This document shows positions 1 through 12,500 of a DNA stretch of 64,000 bases, piece by piece. The translations under genes and the position numbers were made by a program. The stretch comes from Dillenia suffruticosa (taxonomy: Eukaryota; Streptophyta; Magnoliopsida; Dilleniales; Dilleniaceae). The stretch spans positions 3,250,501 to 3,314,500 of the forward strand of contig JAVTVX010000013.1 of the NCBI GenBank assembly GCA_033439265.1, in the 5' to 3' direction. Position 1 is the stretch's first letter, and each line of letters opens with the position of its first letter. Below the pieces are notes generated by a model. The model did not search any database, was not told the origin of the DNA, and worked only from the letters and a program-made list of their open reading frames with translations.

Positions 1-843
1 TTTTTTCCCTCTCTTTATTTTCTTATTATTTATTAGTATTATTTTAATTTACAACAAAATAAAAGCTAAAAGCAGATATTACAAATTTCAATCCAAATAC
101 GTTGAGAATATTCTAAGACCCATAATGGGCAATATTCCTTTTACAATAATTCTCTCTCCTTTGTCGTGTACGTTCCTATTTAGCATATGCCATGCCATTT
201 TTTTCTGGAACACAACCTTGAATCCCTGGGAATGAATCGTACAAAGTTTCTAATCACAACATAAGCCCAGAATACTATCAACTAAATTATTTAAAATCAA
301 AATTTTGATTGTTTGTCACGTGATAATTGATTTTTTCTTTTTTTCCCGACCTTATATCAAAAAAATTGAACACAATACATTTTTTGAGGATATCCCATCA
401 TCTCTTTCTTTGAATTATCAAAACTCCAAAAAAAAAAAAAAGACCGCATCGCGTTCTTAGTGATCAAGAGAGAACACATTTAGAAGCAGCTACACAAATT
501 CCTTGATATTTGATATCACGTTAAGGCAATTAAGTTTTAAAATAATAATTATGAGTGAAATTGAATATTTATAAGTAACCCCAAAAAAAAAAAAAAAGTT
601 TTGTAATACTACGTTATGACATTGCTCCCCTTTCACTCCCTCCATTCTTTTTACCAAACCCAAAACAGGGAAATCTTTCCGACCACTATGCATCTTCTAA
701 ACCAAGTATCTAACTTCCAGGGCATGGCCAATTTTTTCCCAGAAGGCAAAGGAAAAGAAATCAAGAAGAGAAAAGTTAAAAAGGATGAGATAATGAAGCA
801 GCCTTTGATTAATGACTACAACAGAGGTTAGGTTAAGAATGAG
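1..843. other. AT-rich intergenic DNA left of element A
   Basis: No supported gene. The stretch is AT-rich with short A and T runs (for example near 428-442 and 583-597). The short open frames here have no family signature, no intron structure and homopolymer-encoded residues, so I do not call them. The last ten bases (834-843, TAAGAATGAG) are the left copy of the target-site duplication of the adjoining palindromic element. Confidence 0.7.
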
Positions 844-1743
844 GAGTCATGTACCAAAATAACCTAAAAAAAAAAATATTTTTTAAAATAACTCCACTCG
901 AAAAATATTTCCCCAAATAACCCAAATTTATCGGGAGTTAGAGACGCGACACACTGTATCGCGTTTTCAACCCGCGACAACCCGGAGAGAGAGGAGAGAG
1001 AGAGAGAAGAGAGAGAGAGGAGTCCGCGAGGGAGGGAGAGAGGGGAGGAGAGCGGCGGGGGGGTCCGCCGGGGGGAGGGGGCTGGCGGCGGGCGGCGGAG
1101 GGGGGAAGGAGAGAGAGAGAAGGAGGCTGCGGGGGGCAGAGGGGGGAAGGAGAGAGAGAGGGGAGGGGGGGAAGAAGAGAGAGAGGGAGGGCCGCGGGGG
1201 GCGGAGGGGGGAGGGAGAGAGAGAGGGAGGCTGCGGGGGGGGGAGGGAGAGAGAGAGAGGGAGGGCCGCGGGGGGTGGAGGGGGGAGGAGAGAGACACAG
1301 CGGCTCTCCTCCCCCCTCCGCGGCTCTCCCTCTCTCTCTCCTTCCCCCCCTCCACCGCCCGCCGCCAGCCCCCCTCCCCTCTCTCTCTCTCCTTCCCCCC
1401 TCCGCCCCCCCGCGGCCCTCCCTCTCTCTCTCCCTCCCCCCCTCCGCCCCCCCCGCGGCCCTCCCCCTCTCTCTCCTTCCCCCCTCCGCCGCCCGCCGCC
1501 AGCCTCCTCCCCCTGGCGGACCCCCCGCTGCTCTCCTCCCCTCTCTCCCTCCCCCCGCGGACTCCTCTCTCTCTCTCTTCTCTCTCTCTCTCCTCTCTCT
1601 CTCTGGATTGTCGCGGGTCGAAGACGCGACACAGTGTGTCGCGTCTCCAACTCTCGATAAATTTGAGTTATTTGGGGAAATATTTTTCGGGTGGGGTTGT
1701 TTTAAAAAATATTTTTTTTTGGGGTTATTTTGGTACATGGCTC
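844..1743. mobile_element. Palindromic (foldback) MULE-like element A, 900 bp
   Basis: The two halves are inverted copies of each other over almost the whole length. The left end GAGTCATGTACCAAAATAAC matches the reverse complement of the right end (GAGCCATGTACC...) and similarity continues through an AT-rich outer part and a GACGCG...CGCGTC motif into a GC-rich core. The left arm core (about 985-1300) is nearly all G and A; the right arm core (about 1310-1605) is nearly all C and T. The element is flanked by the perfect 10 bp direct repeat TAAGAATGAG (834-843 and 1744-1753). Length of the duplication and long terminal inverted repeats fit a Mutator-like, non-autonomous element. It has no transposase. 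Its long Pro/Ser/Arg-rich open frames on both strands are artefacts of the repeat. Family assignment is inference; the structure and duplication are directly visible. Confidence 0.85.
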
Positions 1744-3716
1744 TAAGAATGAGACTCCCGAGGCCTTTTGCTTTACAAAAGTTCACGGTTCTCACGCAAG
1801 ATTCCAAAGTAAAAAAAGGGGTGATCATGTGCATTCATGCATTATTTTCGGTAGAAAGAGAACATGCTACTCTACTGACTAGAGAGGCTTGTACTATTAA
1901 ACTCGTGAAACAATCGATTTTTCAATATATCAATATATTAAGATGGAGATTTTATACGGAAAATTAAAAAAGAAAGAAATATATGTATACATATAGACGG
2001 CCACAACCAAAAGATCTAAAAAGTAAGAAATGAATGTTCGATAGCAAATGCAAATGCGGCAAGGAATGCATTATTAGTAATGGGTCCTTACGGAAAATAG
2101 TTAATTGAGGTTCAGGCTTGTTGTATAAGTTTCCAACCCTGTATAGCCCATGAGTTAGGGAAGTAGGGATGCTATGACAAACTTAGGATAGGGAGCTTCA
2201 AGAGCCATCGACCCAACAGGTAAATGACTGAATGATTAGTCCATTTAAGTCATCTTTGATATTAGTAGCGGTTTAGCTTTACAACAAAGCAACTAATTAG
2301 AAAATCTATGAAATAAATAGTTTACGTACCAAAAATTAAATATTTAACCATGGTGCGAGTTTTAATATGAACAAAATGTTTAATATATAAAACCCATAAG
2401 CATAAGCACAATGTTTCTATATAGATATACCAAATAATTTTCTTACTTTTTCATTTTTATTAGAGGGAAAAAAAGAAAGGGGCAAAAGCTCTTCCTAATG
2501 GGAAGCAAGAGCTCCCCTAAATTGAATAAGATGATTTTTGAATCGAATTAATTAAAATATAATTTTGAATAAAAATGAGATTATCCAGTACACAAAATAC
2601 TCCCTGACTTAGTGCGAAAGTAAAAAGAGAGTGAACGTATATATACGTAATCTTATACTTTCCTTAATTCTGAATATTAAAAAAAAAAATCTTACGGAGA
2701 TGTTTTCTTCTCTAGATTCATGGTCAAATAAGCACTTGATGTCTAGATCAGACCTAAAGGTCCGACCAATGTGGACTTTGTGAGATACCATGCAATGTTA
2801 ATGTTCACTCCCATGTTTGTGTCCTAAAATTGACTTACTCTCACATGAATAACGCACTTATGAACCTTACCTACCACGAAGATTCAAATCCATGGGCACC
2901 AGTTCTATGCTTTCCAAAACGGCTGCCAACAACCCACAGCCCTAATGGGACACTTGATAGAATTAGAATGTCATGCCTCAGGGGACAGACAAAATGTTTC
3001 TTAAAAGATTTTGGGTCCCTTGAATCGCATGTGGACCAACCCCACATTGTCCTTTCTCTTTTACTAGTGGGTAGTCAAGTTTTGTTGTCACGTCTTCTAT
3101 ACTTGCCCTGCAGTTTCCTTTTTTTTTTGCTGCTTTTTCCATTTTTGCAATGCTATTTTTGTCCACAAAAATAACATATAAGTTATTTATTACTGTAGTG
3201 CAAGAGTGTCGAGTCATGAAGTTAAGGAACGAGACCCTGAACAAGTTCAAGACATTAAAAAAAATGATTGCTAATCACTTAATTACCTTTTGATTGTAAT
3301 GTTCATTTAACTTATAAAAAGTCTATAATAATTGATTTATTATATTGTCATCAAATATATATAAAAAAAAATATGTAATTAATGTAAATTAACCGAAGTT
3401 GAAAATATGGTTTGTCTAAAAGGTTGGTTTATGAAATTCTAGACTACAAATAACCAAAAGAAGCTTTGTCAAATGTTGATTCATAGCTCTAATAATTTTG
3501 CAATTAGTCAAAATTTTGACTAAACCATAAACAAAAACCGATTGATATTTCTCTTTCTGGGCAATGTTATGCCAAAATTAATCGTTGAGGATCCCAAACT
3601 TCCCCCCGCAAATAATAATAATGATGGTGACGATGATGATGAAATAAAATAACCCAAAAAGGTGTTCATTATGCCTTCAACAAGGGAAAGGGATGAGCCT
3701 ATATATATATTTTTTT

Positions 3717-3890
3717 TTCGCTGATCAATATTTAAAATTCATCCGATTAATTTGATCTCTAAATATTATAAGGTTCATTGAATATTGAATTTTTTAAATT
3801 TTATTTTTTTATTCTCATGAATCGAACCCAATATTTATAATTAAGAAAGTACAGCGTTCTATCTCTACACTCATCGGAGTTTGATCGGGG
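3717..3890 (-). repeat. Possible tRNA-derived SINE fragment
   Basis: On the minus strand there is GGGTTCGATTCATGAG, close to the RNA polymerase III B box (GGTTCGANNCC), near a stretch reading TGTAGAGATAGAACGCTG that vaguely resembles the 5' part of a tRNA. The rest is AT-rich. The motifs are suggestive only, and no target duplication was identified. Confidence 0.25.
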
Positions 3891-6800
3891 TATAATCCAA
3901 TTTGGACATGCTTTTCTCTTTTCTAGTTGCGGAAAATATAAAATTAGGCTACCACAACAATGAGGTCGGTCTTCTTTTAATTGTCTTCAATACCACCACT
4001 ACATATCTAGTCATATATGCGGTTCACTTTAAGCTAATGTTGTGTGGAAAACAAAGAATTTTCATGACTATCATTTGCAAATGTGATTCACGTTGAGCAG
4101 ATGTTTGTTAGATGATGAAAATTTTGTTGTGCTAAATTAGTGCGCATGAAATTTTATTTTCTTATTTTTTCTAACCATCGTTTCATTTTTTTCGGTACAG
4201 ATTTATTCATTCCTATTAGATCTCATGTTTCTACAAAATCCATAACTATCATTTTTCACTTTCAATACAATCTCTCAATATTAATTCATTGATGGTGAAT
4301 GCATCCCCCAAATTCTTCAATTTATTTGTTTGGACACTAAATTGTAAAAACTAGAATTAACTTTTTCCAACGTTTTGTAAGTCTAATAATAGTTAATCGA
4401 GATTCTAAATTCAAATTTGAGAAATATAGAAACAGAGTGTTAGGAGAAATGTCTTCTAAATTAGCTCATAGTATTCAAACCAGATTAATCAAATAAACTG
4501 AATATTGATCGGTCAAGAAAAAAAAAAAACAGAGAAAAAAACTAAACTAAACTTTAGTATTTTATAAACTAAATTGTCACTTTGAATATAATTCTAGCAT
4601 TTACTATGCTAAAAATATTTGTCATTCACCGGTATTAGCAATTAAATGAAAAATGAATTTTTCAATAATTAAAATAATTTAGTTTGAAAATTTATAAAAA
4701 AAACTTCAAATATTCAAATAAAAAAGTTACATACAATTGGTCGAATGATATAATCGAATTAAAAAAAAAGTCAAGTTACTAGTAAAAAGTCTTAATCAGT
4801 AGTAATTAACTAAGTTATTTTTGAAAAAAACTGATCCACGTGTTATTTAAAAGACACGGTTTAAAATAGAGAATATACTTGAATAAATTTAAATCCGGAA
4901 AAGTCAGAGTATCCAATTCTAACTTTAGCATGCATACCATTTTAGTTCATTTGTAACTGTACAGTTTTATTAATGACCTTAATCAATCAAGTGAAATGGA
5001 AAATAAATAATTTCAAAGGCGAAGAATAATCGATTAACTGTGGGCAGAGGCATGTTGGTGAACAAAGTAAAATATTTTTTGTGTGTGATTATTTTATTTT
5101 CGTACATATACATATTATTTATAATAGATATAATATTCATTATTTATACCTATAATATTACTCAAAAGAAGTGGCGGCTAAGATCATCGTTAGGAAAAAT
5201 GGAAGACCTAAACATTTGAAAATAATAAAGAAAATGGTTTGGGATGGCCTATTGACTTTCAAAAAGGGTCAAAGAAACAGATGGATGGATAAGGAAAGGA
5301 ATGTAAGGGTCAAAGAATCAACAGATATCAGTATCGAGAGTTAAAGGGAGGAAATGATACAAGTTAAATTATAAGTTATTAATATTAATATCGAGAGTAC
5401 ATATATCATAAATAAACCGAAAATATATGATTAAAGAAAAAAAAAAGACAAATCCCTTTAAGAATGTTTGATAAATAATAAAAAATAATTAACATCCATC
5501 TATGTTTTGAAATCAACTGTATATGAAATTTAAAATAAATCACAATAAAAAAAAGAAAAATATTATTTAATACTTTCCTTCCAATATAACTCTCCTTCAT
5601 CCTTAAAATAAATTTGATAAAATAATTAATGTTGTGACGTAATTTTATTAATGATGAAATCCTCTCAAAATGAAATTTGATAATTCGTTATAAATAATTT
5701 ATCAAATTTAGTATTAATTTATTAATAGAGTATAGATCAATTGATACTATTTTTTCTTTTATAGTCTCGAATTCAAATATATTTTTCGTATAAAAAAATT
5801 AGTTTTAATTTTATTGGCCAATAGATTTTCAGATCGGTTGACTTTTTAGGGATTTTGTCTACTAGAATTGGTCCGATTGTCTTTTACTATTATTATTTTT
5901 TCATACTTTATTTGAGTAGAATTAATTGGAATTTATGAGAAGATGGTCCAAGGAAAGGGTCTAAGGGGCACATTGAGGGAGGTCACAGACAGGGTTTAAA
6001 AGGTCTGCTGGATTCAGTTTCCCTTTATTTATAAAATATATAAATAAGTAAATAAAGGCTTTACTTCCATTCCAGCTTTATCAAATCACAATTTGGACAC
6101 CACCAAATTAACAAATCCCGAAACTCTTCTCCTTCCGGTGCCCACTTTCATCTCACCTTTAATTTTAATGGCCCGGATTATCTTTCTTATTAATATATTT
6201 ATGTTATATCCATCGATTTAACATTTTAATTCTAACTTTTTTTAATTAAAAAGGAACTCAAATTTGGAAAGAAAATAAATGAAACAGAATTAATTCTAAT
6301 AAATTAAGTTTATTATAATAAATTCATTGAGATACTTTTATGTAAAAGTTAATTTATATGATTTAGTTAAGATTTTATTCTTGTAACAAATTTATATAAA
6401 AATTAGGGTTTTCACACTTAAAGAAGCCCATACTTATATTTTATGTTACACAAAAACGGAAATAGGAAAACTAAATAACTATGAAACGATTCGAAAAAAT
6501 AACGTTTTATAAAAATACAACGAACGGAAATATGGACAAATGTATAAATATAAAAAAATAAAAATTTTTATGAAAATATTAATTATTTTATCAAAATAAT
6601 AGAATAATCATATTTTATTATAAAAATTCAAAATGATCAAATATATAATTATTAATCATAAGATAAATAATATAAACAATAAAAATCATAATTAAATATA
6701 TAAATAATTCATTAATATGGAAAAATATGTAAATATAGAAAATATAATAATTTTTGTATAGATATTAGTTAATTTAGTGTGTTGAAATGTTTTGAAAATG

Positions 6801-7202
6801 GAAAAATGTTAGTATTGAGAAATTTTTGTGTATCATAACTTATATTTAATATCGATTTAATAAAAACAACGGAGTTTGGTCAGTTAGTTCTACTTTACTT
6901 TCAAGGTATTTTGAATTTAAAATTTAAAATTTAATCTATTTTGAATTAATTTCGTAATAAAAAAGAATCCTATACAAATTGTAACTTAATTATAAAAATT
7001 TTCACTTGCTATAAAATATTTATTTTGAATTTAAACAACTCACTCGTATGCTTTCTAAGATGTATAATAGAGAATATTAGAGATGAAATACGATGACGAC
7101 AACAACAATAATAATAATTTGAACCATAATCATTCGTTGTTTTAATAAAACATTATAATATATCTGATGTATTTTGAAAAGTAATTGTTATAAATATAAA
7201 AA

Positions 7203-7897
7203 TAATAGTTAAGAATATATAAACAAATAAAATCAAATTAATTATTAATTTATTTTTATACATACTATTTTTATAATTAATTTGATTTTGATATATCATA
7301 AATATTTTATAATATTCCATCAAATTAAATATGATATAATGAAAATTATTTAATTTTAAAAGAGATGATATGTATATGTTGACGTGGTAATATATGTATA
7401 TTGACATAGCTGAAAATGTGACGCTGACTGTAAAATTCGTAATATTAACCTGATAATTTGTGACCAATCAAAGAAGAACACGTGTAAAGATTGAGAGAGA
7501 CTGGTGAACAATTAAAAATATGTCGTTTTGAATCGTTTTCGATGTTTGAACAGTATGATCTAACATATCAAACCAATGATCTTCAAGTGGCACATGAGAG
7601 CACATGGGAGAGTTTTTATCTATGTCAAGCAACATGTCTTATAAACATGTTGGTTTAATTTTGTTATAAAATATTTAAAATATTTGAATATAGCTCAAAT
7701 ATCACATGACAAATGAAAAGCAATATAAAATAATGTGAACTTTAATAATTTATTATTTCAATTGTATATTATAATATATTAGATTTATATAGAAAATTCA
7801 TTATTACAAATATAGAAACAAATAAAGTCAAATATTCTCAAAATCAAGTCAATTCTAATACGTAATATTTTTAATAATTAATTTGATTTTGATAAAT
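7203..7897. repeat. Diverged direct repeat of about 100 bp, copies 600 bp apart
   Basis: Both copies (about 7203-7304 and 7800-7897) contain AAACAAATAAA followed 50-60 bases later by AATTAATTTGATTTTGATA. This could be a local duplication or the remains of a short LTR-type element; no coding remnant lies between the copies. Confidence 0.35.
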
Positions 7898-8069
7898 AAA
7901 ATATATTTCTTAACTAAGTTAGCGGTCCACGTGTTTTAAATTAATGAACCTCTTCCCACATTCAAAAACTCCTTGCAGGAACATAGGGTAGCCATCTTTG
8001 GACTAAATAATACGAAAAAGGTCAGGATTAAATGTAATAAATCCGTGGAATTTTAAAATAAAACTTACC

Positions 8070-8072
<3 letters not shown>

Positions 8073-8101
<29 letters not shown>
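8073..8101. repeat. (TA)n microsatellite
   Basis: Uninterrupted TA dinucleotide run of about 14 units in AT-rich intergenic DNA. Confidence 0.9.
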
Positions 8102-8103
<2 letters not shown>

Positions 8104-9242
8104 CCTCGCCAAATCAAATACCAATCATAATTTCTCGAGACCCTAAAAAGACTAACCCTAAAAGTAGTACTTGATTCTTCCCAGGTGAAGTTTAAAAACT
8201 CTTACAATGTTGAAGGGTAAATTTATGAATAAATGGAAGAAAAAAAGGGCATTGCTATTTTTTTTTTCTTGTAACACAAATAATAAAAATTTATAAGTTT
8301 AGAATTTGTATCCAATCTTACCTTAAAACAGGCTTTTATCAGAAACTAACTGTGAGACCTCGAATGTAATGCAAGTAGCTTTTGTGTCGAACTGCAACTT
8401 CCCTATCACAATGTTAATGTTAATTATTATGAACTATATCTATTATAATCTTTTAAATTATTATATTTTATTTTGTAATTGAAAAATACAATAAATGCAA
8501 TAAAAATAAAATGGAGTAATAGCATTGAGAAGAGCATAAGGATCAACAAGGATTTGCCTGAGCTTCACTAAGATTTGGTGAAATTCAGACCCCAAAACTC
8601 TCTTAGAATATGCATTTCCATTTTTATTTGGCAAGGATCACAAAAGTTATATATGGCAAGTTCTCTTCTAAAGAAAAAACCCTTGTTAAGGAAAGCTTTT
8701 TTGTGCGGAAAACATCCTAAATTTAGGAGACACTCTATGCAAATGTCATGAAAAAATTCAACCTAATTTTAATCGAATTTAATTGAAACTAACGTAATTA
8801 CCATGTATCAATAATTTATTAAAAAAGATTGAATTTTTTTTTGTAAAGCGGGTTTCTTTAAGGAAAAATGACTTTCCAAATAATTTTTCTTGTTCTCTAA
8901 TATTTGTAAATATGAAAAAAAAATAGTTAGAACATATTTTCTGAGCAATAAATAAGGTTTTAAAAAATTAAATTATTAGAAAACTTGTTAAGAAGGCTTT
9001 TTTCATTACCAATTCTATATATATTTTTTTTATAATCCCAAATCTCAATCAGCATAAGATAATAAAATTTAATAATTTATTCAAAAAAAGAATATTTTGA
9101 TAATTCTTTACTGAGCTGTAGCCTAAATTGTATCTCATTTCTAAAATTCTTGAGCAAACAAACAAAGCTTTTGACTTTGCGAATGACAAAATTGTCCAAT
9201 AAAAAGGACACCAGAAACACCCAGGTCTAAACTAGGAAACAA

Positions 9243-9243
9243 T

Positions 9244-9274
<31 letters not shown>

Positions 9275-9472
9275 CGAGCGTGCGAGCTTATAGAGTCCAA
9301 ACTCCGAAGCTCACAAGAAACACAATACCCAAAGAGACAGACACACGACCAGCCCCAGGCAAAGGAAGACAGCTCTCCGGTCTCCGCTTTTAAAACGCAT
9401 TCCATTTCATGTTACGCATTTACACCCCCAATACATTAGAGAGAGGGAGAGAGGGAGAGAGGGAGAGAGAGA
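9243..9472. repeat. (GA)n tracts in the leader of the K+ channel gene
   Basis: Two GA-rich tracts (9243-9271 and about 9439-9472) lie in the probable 5' untranslated region, 80-300 bases before the AKT1-type start codon. GA/CT tracts are common in plant leaders. An ATG at 9242 immediately before the first tract opens a 65-codon frame that ends at 9439, before the main start. Confidence 0.75.
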
Positions 9473-9550
9473 AAACCCTTTCTCAGTTTTGTTCAGGAGA
9501 GAGAAATCTATACCGGGTCTGTTTTAGATTGAAGAAAAAATTATTCAAAT

Positions 9551-12500
9551 ATGTTTAACACAGGCGGGTTTTTTAGGGTATCAATGTGTGGTCAAGAACA
9601 GATTGAACAGATTTCAAGAGATGGAAGTCATTACAGTCTTTCAAACGCTGTTCTTCCTTCACTTGGTGCCAGAAGTAATCGCAGAGTTCAGCTAAGAAGA
9701 TTCATTATTTCGCCACATGATCGTCGTTACAGGTTTTTGCTTGCCCTGTTTTTTTATTATTATTTGTTCTTGAAATTGAAAATTTTGGGTATTTGTGATT
9801 GTTATTTTTATTTACTTCGATGAATATTTTCTTTCTTTTGAGAATTCCGGGTATTTATTTGCCTCCCCTTTTTCTTATTTTTGTCTTCCGGTTTGTTTTG
9901 TTCTTGAAATATAAAATTTTGGGCTTTTTATTATTTGGAAATTTTTGTTTGCATTGACTTCTGGTAAATTTTGTTAGTTTCTGTGCATCTTTATATTTTC
10001 TGGTTGTTTGGTAAGGAATAACATGATACTGGATCTTGCAATGCCTTTTGATGAGAGAAGACGAGGATTAAGTTTAATTCTTTTTTTGATTTTACTCTAG
10101 TGTGGGTCTTCTGTTACCAAGTTCTCTAGTTGAATTTTACTCTCACAACCCTCCCCATTACTAAATCTATCTCTCCCCTTTTCAGAAATAATGTATATAT
10201 GTTTTTTTATTTTTTGTTTCAACTTTTTGTCTATCTTTCTCTCTCGCGCACCTTTTTTTGATATAGTTTTGTGATTCTTTCAAATTTTGATTTGTAATAG
10301 CGAGTCAAATCCAGTTAGAAGGATTAAAAAAAAATCCTTGATAGCTCTTTTTGTTTATTTATTCTTTTTTAAGCTTAGCCTTGGATGCTTGAATTTATTT
10401 TACCTCCTTTTTTTTTTCATGTGAGGATACTTAAATGAACAAAAGTCAACCCATGAAGCCGGTTCAAACATATATTTTAATGATTTCTCTGATTAAATTA
10501 CCAATTGTATTATTGCTCTATATTGAATTTTTGCGTTGGCATGATTTGAGGGGATGCATTAGGTTTGATTGGTCTAAGAGATTAAGATGTTTCACTTTTA
10601 CCTTCCTTATTACAATTACAGTTGTTTTCTTGCTCAATATCTGCATACTTCTTGATTTTTCAGGTTTTGGGAGACTTTCCTAGTTGTACTGGTACTCTAC
10701 ACAGCTTGGGTGTCTCCATTTGAATTTGGCTTCCTTGAAAAACCAGCAGGACCACTTGCCATTGTTGACAATGTTGTCAATGGATTCTTTGCTATTGACA
10801 TTATTGCTACATTCTTTGTTGCTTATCTTGACAGAACTACATACCTTCTTATTGATGAACCGAAGAAAATTGCTTGGAAGTATGTTAGTTCTGGGTTTGC
10901 GTTTGATGTTATATCCACAATTCCTTCTGAACTTGCCCAAAAAATGTCCCCTGCACCTTTCCAAACTTACGGATTATTCAACATGCTTCGTCTTTGGCGT
11001 CTTCGACGTGTTAGTGCCCTATTTGCTAGGTAACGTTTCTTATGAAATATTTACAATTACTTGATTTTGCCCTAGTTGCTTCATCGGAATGATTTGTTTT
11101 TCAGATTGGAGAAAGATAGAAATTTTAACTACTTTTGGGTTCGTTGTGCAAAACTTATTTGTGTAAGTGACTAGTACTTGTGAGAAGTTTGAGTTATTTT
11201 TTTTTTTTTTTTTTTTTTTTTCCCCCCCCCCCCCCCCCCCGGAAATGAGTCATATTATGGAGCTCTATGTTATATCTGCAGGTGACCCTTTTCGCAGTTC
11301 ACTGTGCTGGATGCTTCTATTATCTTCTAGCTGCTCATTACCATGACCCGAAGAAAACATGGATAGGAGCATCAATGAACAATTTCCTTGAGCAGAGATT
11401 GTGGATTCGGTATGTGACAGCAATGTATTGGTCGATCACTACCTTAACCACTGTTGGATATGGAGATCTGCATGCTGAAAATACCCGAGAAATGATATTT
11501 GACATCTTTTATATGCTCTTTAACCTTGGATTGACAGCATATCTTATTGGTAATATGACCAACTTGGTCGTCCATGGAACAAGTCGAACAAGAAGATTTG
11601 TAAGTATATATCTTCTAATTGTCCTCACTTATTTGTGTAGATTAAGATATGCATAGTTGAGGAAAATAATGAGAGAACTATTGGTAGGTTTGATCCATGT
11701 TGTCTTCATTAGAGAAGCTGGTTGCTAGCTTAAAATTAGCTGTTAGAGGTAGAGAATTCTAGGGTTTATACACCACATCCTAAGAGGTGGAGTTAGCCGA
11801 TTGGGACTTAACAGTCTTGATTCTTTTCTTGTCCTTAATCTACAGAGAGATACAATCCAAGCAGCTTCGAGTTTTGCTCATAGGAACCAACTCCCATTGA
11901 GACTCCAAGATCAAATGCTTGCTCACTTGTGTTTGAAGTTCAGGACTGATTCAGAGGGTCTGCAGCAGCAAGAGACTCTTGATTCTCTTCCTAAAGCCAT
12001 TAGATCAAGCATTTCGCATTTTCTTTTCTACTCGCTCATGGATAAGGTCTACTTGTTTCGTGGGGTGTCCAACGATTTGCTTTTCCAGCTGGTATTTTCT
12101 TCATGTATTTTTCTTCACTTGACTGATCTGCTATTTCAACCACAAAATTTCTTAAGTTGCATTTCGCATTGTCCTAACCCTGAAGGTCTCTGAGATGAAA
12201 CCCGAGTATTTTCCTCCCAAAGAAGACGTAATTCTTCAGAATGAGGCACCCACAGACTTCTACATACTAGTTACTGGCTCTGTGGTAATCACTGAATTCC
12301 CTTCACTAGTAGCTATTTTCTGGTGATTTGCTGCTTCTGATATTTCTCATATGTTGCAGGAACTCCTTGTTCTCAAAAACGGAACAGAACAAGTAGTTGG
12401 AGAAGCCAAAACTAGTGATGTCTGTGGTGAAATTGGGGTGCTTTGTTATAGACCTCAGTTATTCACGGTGCGAACCAAAAGATTGAGCCAGTTACTGCGA

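Larger units (their letters stand above)
1754..9240. other. Long AT-rich intergenic region upstream of the K+ channel gene
   Basis: About 7.5 kb with no gene I can support. It holds homopolymer runs, a (TA)n run at 8073-8101, and a diverged direct repeat (about 7203-7304 and 7800-7897). A possible tRNA-derived SINE fragment on the minus strand near 3717-3890 has a B-box-like GGTTCGATTC. Short open frames here are low-complexity and lack introns or recognisable domains. Confidence 0.6.

Noticed and set aside
864-1967. Several long open frames of 160-300 codons on both strands, rich in Pro, Ser and Arg
   Set aside because: They lie across the GA/CT palindrome of element A, overlap each other on both strands, and their residues are dictated by the repeat.
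3902-4096. Short open frames in the intergenic region before AKT1
   Set aside because: Under 70 codons, no family features, AT-rich low-complexity background.
10680-10964. Antisense open frame over AKT1 exon 2
   Set aside because: Shadow of a conserved transmembrane-coding exon on the plus strand.
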